Assembly: GCF_004359985.1 (NCBI RefSeq)
Contig: NZ_SMRO01000004.1
Coordinates: 186,001-250,000, forward strand
Reading direction: 5' to 3'
DNA from: Paraburkholderia flava
Lineage (GTDB): Bacteria; Pseudomonadota; Gammaproteobacteria; Burkholderiales; Burkholderiaceae
Length of the DNA: 64,000 nt
Positions 55,687 through 64,000 of the stretch are shown one piece after another. Each line of letters starts with the position of its first letter. The first letter of the stretch is position 1. Under the pieces are notes generated by a model. It was not told the DNA's origin, searched no databases, and worked only from the letters and a program-made list of their open reading frames with translations. The position numbers and the translations under genes were made by a program.

Positions 55687-57837
55687 ATGTCATCAGCCAC
55701 CGGCACCAGCGCCGTCGCGCCGTCGCAAGACGCGCCGTCGCAGCCTCGTCAGATTCTTGTCACATCCGCGCTGCCTTATGCGAACGGACAGATCCACATC
55801 GGCCATATGGTCGAGTACATCCAGACGGACATCTGGGTGCGGGCACTGCGGATGCATGGACACGAGGTCTACTACGTCGGCGCCGACGACACGCACGGCA
55901 CGCCGGTCATGCTGCGCGCGGAAAAGGAAGGCATCACGCCGAAGCAGCTGATCGATCGCGTGTGGAAAGAGCACAAGCGCGACATGGACAGCTTCGGCAT
56001 TTCGTTCGACAACTACTACACGACCGATTCGGAAGAGAACCGCGTGCTGTCGGAGTCCGTCTACACCGCGCTGCAGGCAGCCGGGCTGATCGAAGCGCGC
56101 GACATCGAACAGGCGTACGACCCCGTCAAGGAAATGTTCCTTCCGGACCGCTTCATCAAGGGCGAGTGTCCGAAGTGCGGCGCGAAGGATCAGTACGGCG
56201 ACAGCTGCGAAGTCTGCGGTTCGACCTACCAGCCCACTGACCTGATCAACCCGTACTCGGTCGTCTCCGGCGCGACGCCGATCCGCAAGACGTCGACGCA
56301 CTACTTCTTCCGCCTGTCCGATCCGCGCTGCGAGAACTTCCTGCGCAAGTGGGTCGGCGGCCTCGCGCAGCCCGAAGCGACCAACAAGATGCGCGAATGG
56401 CTCGGCGATGCGGGCGAAGCAAAGCTCGCCGACTGGGACATCTCGCGCGACGCGCCGTATTTCGGCTTCGAGATTCCGGGCGCACCGGGCAAGTATTTCT
56501 ACGTGTGGCTCGACGCACCGGTCGGCTATTACGCGAGCTTCAAGAACCTGTGCGTGCAACGTGGTATCGATTTCGACGCGTGGGTCCGCAAGGATTCGAC
56601 CACCGAGCAGTATCACTTCATCGGCAAGGACATCCTGTACTTCCACACGCTGTTCTGGCCGGCGATGCTCGAATTCTCGGGTCACCGCACGCCGACCAAC
56701 GTGTTCGCACACGGCTTCCTGACCGTGGACGGCGCGAAGATGTCGAAGTCGCGCGGCACGTTCATCACCGCGCAGAGCTATATTGACACCGGGCTGAACC
56801 CGGAGTGGCTGCGTTACTACTTCGCCGCGAAGCTGAACGGCACGATGGAAGACCTCGACCTGAACCTCGAGGATTTCCAGGCGCGCGTGAACAGCGATCT
56901 GGTCGGCAAGTACGTGAACATCGCGAGCCGTGCGGCGGGCTTCCTGATCAAGCGCTTCGACGGTCGCGTGCAGGACAGCGCGATGCGTCATCCGCTGCTC
57001 GACCAGATGCGCGCGGCACTGCCGCAGATCGCCGTGCACTACGAGTCGCGCGACTACGGCCGCGCGCTGCGTCAGACGATGGAACTCGCCGACGCGGTCA
57101 ACGCGTACGTCGATACCGCGAAGCCGTGGGATCAGGCGAAAGATCCGGCGAACTCGGTCGCGCTGCATGAAACCTGCAGTGTGAGCCTCGAGGCGTTCCG
57201 TCTGCTGTCGCTGGCGTTGAAGCCGGTGCTGCCGAACGTCGCGCAGGCCGCCGAAGCGTTCCTCGGCATCGAGCCGCAGAAGTGGACCGACGCGAACGTG
57301 CCGCTCAGCTCGCAGCGTCCGATCAACGCGTATCGTCACCTGATGACCCGCGTCGATCCGAAGCAGATCGATGCGCTGATCGCGGCGAATCGTGAATCGT
57401 TGCAGGCCGAGGGGGGTGCGCCGGCTGTTGCTGCAGCGGCTACGGCAGCCGCAGGTACGAAGAGCAAGCCCGCGAAGAAGGACGAAGAAGCCCCCGGCAC
57501 GATCTCGATCGACGATTTCGCGAAGGTCGATCTGCGCATCGCGAAGATCGTCGACTGCCGTGCAGTGGAAGGCTCGGACAAGCTGCTGCAACTGACGCTC
57601 GACATCGGCGAGGAAAAGACCCGCAACGTGTTCTCGGGCATCCGGTCCGCGTACCGGCCGGAAGACCTGGTCGGCAAGTTCACAGTGATGGTCGCGAACC
57701 TCGCGCCGCGCAAGATGAAGTTCGGGATGTCGGAAGGGATGGTGCTCGCGGCATCAGCCGACGACGAGAAAGCCGAGCCGGGTCTCTATATCCTCGAGCC
57801 GCACAGCGGCGCGAAGCCGGGGATGCGGGTCAGGTAA
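55687..57837 (+). CDS. metG: Methionyl-tRNA synthetase
   Basis: A 716-residue class I synthetase. The HIGH motif appears as [11 protein letters not shown], the zinc-binding loop has the C..C..C..C pattern ([19 protein letters not shown]), and KMSKSRGTF near residue 351 is the KMSKS loop. The C-terminal domain is EMAP-II-like ([12 protein letters not shown]...), binds tRNA and mediates dimerisation. An Ala/Lys-rich linker (about 575-600) precedes it. It charges tRNA-Met for initiation and elongation. It has an extended -10 candidate just upstream. Confidence 0.97.
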   Translation: MSSATGTSAVAPSQDAPSQPRQILVTSALPYANGQIHIGHMVEYIQTDIWVRALRMHGHEVYYVGADDTHGTPVMLRAEKEGITPKQLIDRVWKEHKRDMDSFGISFDNYYTTDSEENRVLSESVYTALQAAGLIEARDIEQAYDPVKEMFLPDRFIKGECPKCGAKDQYGDSCEVCGSTYQPTDLINPYSVVSGATPIRKTSTHYFFRLSDPRCENFLRKWVGGLAQPEATNKMREWLGDAGEAKLADWDISRDAPYFGFEIPGAPGKYFYVWLDAPVGYYASFKNLCVQRGIDFDAWVRKDSTTEQYHFIGKDILYFHTLFWPAMLEFSGHRTPTNVFAHGFLTVDGAKMSKSRGTFITAQSYIDTGLNPEWLRYYFAAKLNGTMEDLDLNLEDFQARVNSDLVGKYVNIASRAAGFLIKRFDGRVQDSAMRHPLLDQMRAALPQIAVHYESRDYGRALRQTMELADAVNAYVDTAKPWDQAKDPANSVALHETCSVSLEAFRLLSLALKPVLPNVAQAAEAFLGIEPQKWTDANVPLSSQRPINAYRHLMTRVDPKQIDALIAANRESLQAEGGAPAVAAAATAAAGTKSKPAKKDEEAPGTISIDDFAKVDLRIAKIVDCRAVEGSDKLLQLTLDIGEEKTRNVFSGIRSAYRPEDLVGKFTVMVANLAPRKMKFGMSEGMVLAASADDEKAEPGLYILEPHSGAKPGMRVR

Positions 57838-58044
57838 GCACACGGGCGGCGCGCTTTTACGGGCGCCGTCGTGACGATGGTGCCGGTCGTCATCGCGAGA
57901 ACCCCGGCGTCATAGAAAAAAGTAGCCAACGTAGAAGCGTCGGCAGCAGTCGCAGCGACTGCTCGCCACGCGCGAACAGTATCGATGGTGAACCGGTAGC
58001 AACACCGGCACAGCGGCAGCGCAATCAAAACACAGCCACGCCCC

Positions 58045-61000
58045 TCACCACCGCCAGCGATCAAACCGCCGCGTGTACAGCAGATCCATCCCCTGGAACG
58101 TCCCGCCGTACGCCGCCACCGACCAGTAACGCGTCAGATTAACGGTTGCCTTGATCGCATTCGCCGCCGACTGTAAACCCTGTTCGTAGCCGAGCACGAG
58201 CCACTCGTTGATCGCCTTCGACACCATCACGACCTGCGGATCGGTCAGCCCCACCTCGCTGCGCCCCACCGAAAACTCGTCGAGCCCGAACGTCTGCGCA
58301 ATGCGCTTGCCACTCGCACTGCCGAGCAGCGCGAGCGCGGTCGTCATCGTGCTCTGCTGACCGAGGTTGTTACCCTGATCGGTGCCGTGCCCGAACAGCA
58401 GCCACGACAGCTTTTCGTTGTCGGGCACGTTCGGTTCGGACACGAGCTTCGCGTTCGGCGCCTGCACGGTGCCCGTCACCTGCACGCCTGCCTCGACCTG
58501 CTGGTTGCGGCGCATCGCGAGGATGTTGATGCCAGGATTCGACACCGGTCCGTTGAACGTGAAGAAGCCGTTCTCGATGCCGAGCTTGCGGCCGAACGCG
58601 GTGTACGTCGAACCTTCGGTCACGCGGACGTTGCCCACTGCGCGCAGCGGCTGGTTCGGCGCGCTCATCGCGGTGATCGTGCCGCGCAGTCCGAGGTCCG
58701 CGCCCTGGCCGCGGAAACGGAAGTTGTTGCCGAGGTTCAGGTCGACGTTCGCGCGCGGCGCGAAGCGGCCGACCGGTTTGTCGGCGGCGGCGGTCGGCAT
58801 GCCGGCAGCATCGACGGCCGGCTGCTCGCCGCGTACGGTGCCGTCCGCGCGCACGATGACGACGTCGTCGCCGAGACGCGGTGCCGACTGCTCGGGCAGA
58901 TCGAACAGCGCGTGATCGACGGTGAACTTGCCGTTGATCGCCATGCCGCCCTGCGGCCCCGCGTTCGCAACGCTCGCGCTGCCCGACAGCGACAACTGAC
59001 GATCCGGTGCCGCGAACAGTTCGAGCTTGTCGGCGACGATGTTCGCCGCGAGGTCCGGCTCGGCGCCGTCGAGACGCACGCGGCCGGTCGCGCGCAGCGT
59101 CCCGCTCGCGCCGTGGAATTCAACCTGCTGGAAGTCGACGAGATTCTCCGACAGCGCGATACGCACCACCCCGTCCTTCAACTGCACGCCTTCGTCGACG
59201 AGCGTCGCCGACAATCCATCGCCGATGAGCGAACCCGACAGGTTCGGCTTCGCCACCGTGCCGCCGAGCGCCAGCTTCAACGCGAGATGGCCGTCGAGCA
59301 GATAGCTCGGACCGAACAGACCGCCGGTGGTTTTCAGCGACGGCAGGTTCGCGTCGATGCGTCCGGTGAGCGGCGCTTCGTCGTCGACCGATAGCGATCC
59401 GTCGTGCAGCGCAAGCGCCGTGTGCGCGTCCGCGTCGATCACGCCGAGGCGGCTCGCCTGCGCATGCAGTGACGCGTTCACGCGATTGCCGCCGCTAAAA
59501 TCCGCGCGCGCCGCGATGTCGGTGATGCCGAGCGACGCGATGCCGCGTCCCACTTCGATCGTCACGTCACCGCCGCGCCGCTTCATCTGGATATGGCCTG
59601 TCGCAGTATCGCCGAGCGCGAAGTCCCAGTCGCCGTCGAACACGAGGTCGGTCTTCACCGGCGACGTCGCGCCGGTGATCTCTTCGCGCAACGCGAGCAA
59701 CCGCGCGAGCGACACACCGGTCAGCGCGCCGGCCGAGCGGATGCGTCCATGATCGAGTGCGAACGATTTCAGATCGAGCACCGCGCCTTCGAGCGTGAGC
59801 CGCGTTGCGCCGAGCGTCACGCGATCGGCGGCGGCGCCGACCGTCAACGGCTGTTCGAGATTCAGTGCGGGCGTGCCGCGATTCTGCAGACGTGTGAGCG
59901 TGCCGTCCCAATGCGTGCCGTCCCGCGCTTCGGTCAGATGGCCGTTCGCGCCGAGCGTCAGATCGATCGCGCGATCGTGCACCTTGCCGGTCGCCGCAGC
60001 GGTGAGCGTGTGGTTCGCGCGCGTGCCGTCGAGGCGCGCGGTGAGCGTCGCGAGATCGATGCCGGCGGCGCTCAGGTTGCGCGCGTCGGTCGTGAAGACC
60101 AGCGCGCCGTTCGCGCCGTCGCGCAGTTCCGCGTGACCCTGCGCGTGACCGAGCCGGTTCGAGCCGAACACGACGCTGTCCGCGTTGTAGTCGAGCACGA
60201 CATTCGGATGATCGAACGAGCCGGTCAGATCGCCGGTTGCCGCAATCGTGCCGGCGAGTCCGAAGCCGAGCCGTTCGAGTTGCGGCGCGTCGACGTGAAA
60301 ACGCAGCCGGTCGCCGCTGCCGCCGAAGCTGCCCTGCAGATCGACCTCGTTGCCCGCCACCGACAGGTTCGCGCGGCTCGGCAGCAGACGCGCGCCGGCC
60401 AGTTGAACAGTGCCGCCGCCGGTCAGCGGGAGGCCGTCGTAGACGCTCTCGCCGAGACGGAAATCAGCCTTTGTTGTGAAGCCGGGAGCGAGGACGCCGG
60501 TTGCGGTTAGGGTGCCGTTTACGCGGGCTTCGATGGGGCGGGTGGTGGGTTTTTTCGCGGGTGCTTTGGTCGGCGCCTTGGTGGATGCCTTCGCAGGCGT
60601 CTCGGTCGAAGGTTTCGCGGATCCCTTCGCTGTCGCTTCGATCGATGCTTTGGCGGATGCCTCGGCCGAAGTCTTCGCAGATGCCTCAGTCGATGCCTTC
60701 GCAGGGTCCCCGGTCGATTTCCTGGCCGACACCTTCGCCGGCGCAGCACTACGCGACGGCTTCTGCGACGTGAAAACGAGCGGATCGAAATCGGTCAGCG
60801 TCGCCTTGAGGTTGTACGTCGAATTCGCGTCGTGCTTGATCGCACCGGACAGATCGACGCGGCCCTTGCCCGCACTCACGCGCACATCGTTGAAACTCAT
60901 CCGCGCGGGATCGAACGTCACCTTGCCCTGTGCGCGCAGCGCGGCCTTTGGATCGGCGAGATCGAGCGTGATGCTTTGCACGTCGTCGTTCAGACGGATG

Positions 61001-62469
61001 CCGATCGGACCGGAGAGCTGCGTCGGACGCACGCTCGATGCAAGCGCGTTCAGGTCGAGCCCGGCCACCTTCAGATCGAACTGGCCATGCTTGCCTTTGA
61101 GCATGCCGCCGCCGGTCAGCGTCGCATTCTTCACGAGCCGCACATTCAGGTTCGACAACTGCTGTGTCGCGGCGTCGAGCCGGACGTTGGCGTGCGCGTC
61201 GATGAGCGGCAGCAGGTGCTGATCGATTGCACCGGGCTTCGCGTTGACGATCGATACCGCGCCGGTGACTGCAAAGCCGGCTGGGCGAGTAGAGGGGTTC
61301 GCGGGCGGATGAGTGGTCGCGGCACCCGATGCGCTTGATGCAATCGCAGTGCTCGAAGCACCCGCAACGTTCACCGCACTAGCTGCACTAGCCGCAGCAA
61401 CACGTGGCGCACTCGCAACCGAAACAGAAGCGCTCGCCGCACCACCTGCGGAAGCCGCCGCGCTCACAGCACCCATGACCGCTTTTGCATCAGCACCAGC
61501 ACCCGAGCCGCCAACCCCACCCTCCCCCGCCGGCTCCAGCTCCGCCCGCACCGCCAGATCCGCCAACGGCGCCCCCGGCGCAAACGCCTGCGGATTCACA
61601 TGATCGAACGTCAGCGTCGCGCGTTGCAGCGGCACCGCAGCGAACGGCGTCGCTTCGACATGCGCGTGACCGGTGAGCTTCATCCCGCTCGCGTCGAGTT
61701 CGGCGGTCAGCGTTTCGAGCGTACCGGCGACGGTGCCGCGCACTTCGACCGCTTCGTCGTTGACCTTGCCCGCATAGCCGAGATCGCCCGACAGCGCGAA
61801 CGGTTTCACCCCGTCGAGCTTCGCGCTCGCGGTCACCGCGCCGTACGGCGTATCGAGCCGTTCGACCGTGGCCTCGTGATGCCGGCCGTCGCTGCGTCCA
61901 TGGAACATCAGCCGCGCGAACTCGGTCGTCGATGCGCCTTCGTGCAGCAGCAGCCGCTCGACACGCAGATCGCGGACGTCGATCTGCATCGGCAATTGCA
62001 GATCCTGCGGCAGCGTCATCGGTTCGGATGAGGATGGCGAAGGCACGATGCGCACATCGACCGTGCCGACATGCAGATAGTCGATCGCGAAACGCCACGG
62101 CGAATGCGTCAGCGCCCATTTGCCGCTCGCGCTGTCGATCTTCACGTCGGTGCCGTCGCTACCGCGCCACTCGATGTTGCGCAGACGCACGCCGCTCGCG
62201 AGCGACCCGCCGTCGAGCGTGCCGGACAACTGGCCGCCGAGCAGCTTCACCGCCGCGCGCCACGCATACGCGGTGCCGCGTTCGGTGACGAGCGCGCCAT
62301 ACAGCAACCCGGCCCCGAGCGCCGCGAGCAGCATCAGCACGACTACCAGCCACGCGACCACCTTCACGACACGACGACCCGGCCCGCGAGGCGAAGGCGT
62401 GCCGGAGCCTGCGGGCGGGTTGCCGTCCGGAGCGGGCTGAGGCGGTTGTGCGGTGGAGTCCGTGGTCAT
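58045..62469 (-). CDS. tamB: Translocation and assembly module subunit TamB
   Basis: A 1474-residue periplasm-spanning protein. One N-terminal membrane helix (about 32-57, VVKVVAWLVVVLMLLAALGAG) is followed by a very long beta-rich groove and ends in the TamB-type (DUF490) domain with WSVAAYGGTFQGMDLLYTRRF. It works with the outer-membrane TamA in lipid transport and/or outer-membrane protein insertion. Two low-complexity inserts are odd: an Ala/Ser/Val stretch (about 323-400) and an eight-residue KASTEASA-type repeat (about 583-642). It begins 46 bases after tamA. Confidence 0.93.
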   Translation of the reverse strand: MTTDSTAQPPQPAPDGNPPAGSGTPSPRGPGRRVVKVVAWLVVVLMLLAALGAGLLYGALVTERGTAYAWRAAVKLLGGQLSGTLDGGSLASGVRLRNIEWRGSDGTDVKIDSASGKWALTHSPWRFAIDYLHVGTVDVRIVPSPSSSEPMTLPQDLQLPMQIDVRDLRVERLLLHEGASTTEFARLMFHGRSDGRHHEATVERLDTPYGAVTASAKLDGVKPFALSGDLGYAGKVNDEAVEVRGTVAGTLETLTAELDASGMKLTGHAHVEATPFAAVPLQRATLTFDHVNPQAFAPGAPLADLAVRAELEPAGEGGVGGSGAGADAKAVMGAVSAAASAGGAASASVSVASAPRVAAASAASAVNVAGASSTAIASSASGAATTHPPANPSTRPAGFAVTGAVSIVNAKPGAIDQHLLPLIDAHANVRLDAATQQLSNLNVRLVKNATLTGGGMLKGKHGQFDLKVAGLDLNALASSVRPTQLSGPIGIRLNDDVQSITLDLADPKAALRAQGKVTFDPARMSFNDVRVSAGKGRVDLSGAIKHDANSTYNLKATLTDFDPLVFTSQKPSRSAAPAKVSARKSTGDPAKASTEASAKTSAEASAKASIEATAKGSAKPSTETPAKASTKAPTKAPAKKPTTRPIEARVNGTLTATGVLAPGFTTKADFRLGESVYDGLPLTGGGTVQLAGARLLPSRANLSVAGNEVDLQGSFGGSGDRLRFHVDAPQLERLGFGLAGTIAATGDLTGSFDHPNVVLDYNADSVVFGSNRLGHAQGHAELRDGANGALVFTTDARNLSAAGIDLATLTARLDGTRANHTLTAAATGKVHDRAIDLTLGANGHLTEARDGTHWDGTLTRLQNRGTPALNLEQPLTVGAAADRVTLGATRLTLEGAVLDLKSFALDHGRIRSAGALTGVSLARLLALREEITGATSPVKTDLVFDGDWDFALGDTATGHIQMKRRGGDVTIEVGRGIASLGITDIAARADFSGGNRVNASLHAQASRLGVIDADAHTALALHDGSLSVDDEAPLTGRIDANLPSLKTTGGLFGPSYLLDGHLALKLALGGTVAKPNLSGSLIGDGLSATLVDEGVQLKDGVVRIALSENLVDFQQVEFHGASGTLRATGRVRLDGAEPDLAANIVADKLELFAAPDRQLSLSGSASVANAGPQGGMAINGKFTVDHALFDLPEQSAPRLGDDVVIVRADGTVRGEQPAVDAAGMPTAAADKPVGRFAPRANVDLNLGNNFRFRGQGADLGLRGTITAMSAPNQPLRAVGNVRVTEGSTYTAFGRKLGIENGFFTFNGPVSNPGINILAMRRNQQVEAGVQVTGTVQAPNAKLVSEPNVPDNEKLSWLLFGHGTDQGNNLGQQSTMTTALALLGSASGKRIAQTFGLDEFSVGRSEVGLTDPQVVMVSKAINEWLVLGYEQGLQSAANAIKATVNLTRYWSVAAYGGTFQGMDLLYTRRFDRWRW
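60543..60720 (-). repeat. 24-bp-period repeat encoding KASTEASA-like octapeptides in TamB
   Basis: About six imperfect units (KASTEASA, KTSAEASA, KASIEATA, KGSAKPST, ETPAKAST, KAPTKAPA) form a charged low-complexity linker inside the tamB frame. Period 8 residues. This is likely variable among strains. Confidence 0.75.
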
Positions 62470-62515
62470 GCGCGATACAGGCCGATAAGTAAGAGGAGTA
62501 AGGGGTGGTGATTCA

Positions 62516-64000
62516 TCAGAACGCGATGCCGAGCGTCAGGTACGGCCGGATGTCGCGATTGCGGATGCCGTACGCGAGATCGACGTTGACCGGCCCGACC
62601 GGGCTGCGCCAACGCGCGCCGACACCGACGCCCGGATAGAAGACTTTTTCGCTCCATGTGTCGGTGGCGGTGCCGATGTCGAAGAACGCGGCCGCGCCCC
62701 AATCGTGATTGAACCAGTGCTGATATTCGGCGCTGCCCGTCATCAGGTATTTGGTCGGCAGCACCGAGCCGTCGACGCTGTTACCGATGCTCTGAAAACT
62801 GTAGCCGCGCACCGAGTTCGACCCGCCCGCGCGAAACAGCAGCGACGCCGGCACGCCGGTCGAACTGCCGCTCGTGAACACGCCGCCGACTTCCGCGCGA
62901 AACACCATCAGGTCGCGCTTACCGATCGGCAGATACTGCTGGCCGCGCGCGTAGCCGCGCAGAAACGACTGGTCGGTCAGCACGCCCTTCACGCCGAAGC
63001 CCGCCTCCGCGTGGATCAGGTTGCCGGAGCGCGGGAACAAAGGATCGTCGGTATTGCGGCGCGTCCACGACCACGACGGCACGAGCGCGTGGCTCGTCGT
63101 CGGGCGGCCGCTGTTCTGTTCGAGCCGGTCCTGGTAGTAGAGGATCGAGTACGCGTAATCGATGTTCTGCGACGTGCGCGTCCGCTGCACGCCGACGCGC
63201 GCGCTGTAGATGTTCGTGTCCGACACGTCGGTGCTCGTGTACGACGCGAGCACGCTGTTGGTCCACGCGCGTTCGCCGGGCGGCATCGACAGCTGGACCT
63301 GTCCGTAACGCTGGATCTTGTCGACACGACCTTCGACCGAGAACGGATACGCGCGGCCGAACGTATCGAGATACGAGTACGAGCCCTGTACGTGCGGGCC
63401 CGTGTCCGTCGAATAACCGACGCCACCGCGCACGCTGTTGTACGGGTACTCGCTGACCTTCACGTGAATCGGGGTGTCGGCGGGCTTTGCCGTGTCGTTG
63501 TCGACGTCGATCGCGACGCTCGCGTAGTACGGCGTGTTCTGCAGTTGACGCTGCAGTTCGTTGATGCGCTGCACGTCGTAGATGTCGCCGGCCGACACCG
63601 GGTTCACGTTATCGACGATCCACTCGGGGTAGCGTCGCGTGCCCGACACGTCGAGCTTGCCCATCGTGAACGTCGGGCCGCTGTCGTACACGACCGTGAG
63701 CTGCGCCTGATGCGTGCGCGGGTCGACGCGCGCCTCCGACTGCGAGATCTTCGCGCCGAGATAACGGCGCGCCTGCAACGCCTTCAGCGACGCGTTCTTC
63801 GCGTCGTCCCAGCCGGACTGCGAGAACGGATCGCCGTCGTGCAGCGAAAACGCGAAGCGGGTCGCGTTTTCCTGGCCAGGGTCTTCGGTCAGCACAGGGC
63901 CGCGAAAGCTGAGCGTGATCGACGAGATTTTTGTCTGCGGACCGGGATCGACGCTGACCAGCACACGCTTTTTACCGTCGACGGTGCGCACGTCGGTTCG
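62516..64000 (-). CDS. tamA: TamA, outer-membrane BamA-superfamily protein (N-terminus outside window)
   Basis: The frame runs off the window end, and about 494 C-terminal residues are visible. The first part holds POTRA-like repeats (around PTFTMGKLDVSGTRRYPEWIV and the PYYASVAIDVDND block); the second half is a 16-strand barrel with the VRGYSF motif (GGSNSVRGYSFQ) and ends with a terminal Phe (LTLGIAF). TamA is the outer-membrane half of the translocation and assembly module. It reads into tamB 46 bases downstream. Confidence 0.93.
   Translation of the reverse strand, partial: RTDVRTVDGKKRVLVSVDPGPQTKISSITLSFRGPVLTEDPGQENATRFAFSLHDGDPFSQSGWDDAKNASLKALQARRYLGAKISQSEARVDPRTHQAQLTVVYDSGPTFTMGKLDVSGTRRYPEWIVDNVNPVSAGDIYDVQRINELQRQLQNTPYYASVAIDVDNDTAKPADTPIHVKVSEYPYNSVRGGVGYSTDTGPHVQGSYSYLDTFGRAYPFSVEGRVDKIQRYGQVQLSMPPGERAWTNSVLASYTSTDVSDTNIYSARVGVQRTRTSQNIDYAYSILYYQDRLEQNSGRPTTSHALVPSWSWTRRNTDDPLFPRSGNLIHAEAGFGVKGVLTDQSFLRGYARGQQYLPIGKRDLMVFRAEVGGVFTSGSSTGVPASLLFRAGGSNSVRGYSFQSIGNSVDGSVLPTKYLMTGSAEYQHWFNHDWGAAAFFDIGTATDTWSEKVFYPGVGVGARWRSPVGPVNVDLAYGIRNRDIRPYLTLGIAF

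Noticed and set aside
55693..57591. Long open frame antisense to metG
   Set aside because: Arg/Val/Asp-rich shadow of metG; no own ribosome-binding site or motif.

Overview
The window is GC-rich (about 65%) chromosomal DNA from a beta-proteobacterium of the Burkholderiaceae, most like Paraburkholderia, Trinickia or Caballeronia. Supporting signs are the fused hemD-hemX and hemY genes after hemC, divergent from ppc; nadE followed by glnB; a Burkholderia-type general porin; and the tamA-tamB pair. Most of the window is core chromosome. I see no rRNA or tRNA gene, CRISPR array, insertion sequence or prophage. Accessory-looking pieces are the cytosine methyltransferase/vsr pair at the left edge, a mazEF-type toxin-antitoxin module (35.7-36.2 kb) and an F-box-like orphan gene (47.5-48.5 kb).

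Layout, left to right. 0-3.3 kb: 3' part of a C5-cytosine methyltransferase, vsr, a YbhB-like protein and an MFS exporter. 3.4-9.3 kb: otsA, two small Pro/Gly-rich proteins, then two sigma-54 activators (one with and one without a receiver domain) flanking a small membrane protein and a DUF883 protein, all suggestive of stress physiology. 9.5-10.6 kb: a translationally coupled pair of paralogous lipoproteins. 10.7-13.8 kb: a nitrate/taurine-type ABC importer made of a double-length permease and an ATPase with a C-terminal extension, with no binding protein nearby. 14.4-16.5 kb: a membrane diguanylate cyclase and an 88-residue protein. 16.6-19.4 kb: an OmpR/EnvZ-type two-component system divergent from a Spy/CpxP-like periplasmic protein, with repeated GTTAC/GTAAC boxes between them. 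19.5-25.6 kb: a YhhW-type pirin, a hisJQMP-type basic amino-acid importer and a porin.

25.8-31.5 kb: glnB, nadE, a FemAB-like acyltransferase, an aldo/keto reductase, a GIY-YIG protein and ppa. 31.7-35.5 kb: aldehyde dehydrogenase, SDR and MFS genes that look like one catabolic cassette, with a large palindrome just before the MFS gene. 35.7-36.5 kb: mazEF with a palindromic operator-like site, then a Pmp3/YqaE protein. 36.6-44.5 kb: hemC-hemDX-hemY, divergent from ppc. 44.6-49.5 kb: argH, an XRE/MmyB-like regulator, the F-box-like gene and a LprI-like protein. 49.5-54.4 kb: a PLP amino-acid decarboxylase, dcd, a SodC-like lipoprotein that has lost most metal ligands, and apbC. 54.6-64.0 kb: an OmpA-family lipoprotein, metG, and tamB-tamA (tamA is cut by the window end).

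Candidates for something new: the F-box-like protein, the box array between the two-component operon and its Spy-like neighbour, the degenerate SodC, the paired activators with near-identical recognition helices, and the 32-bp palindrome before the MFS gene. I found no clear undescribed multi-gene defence or mobile system.
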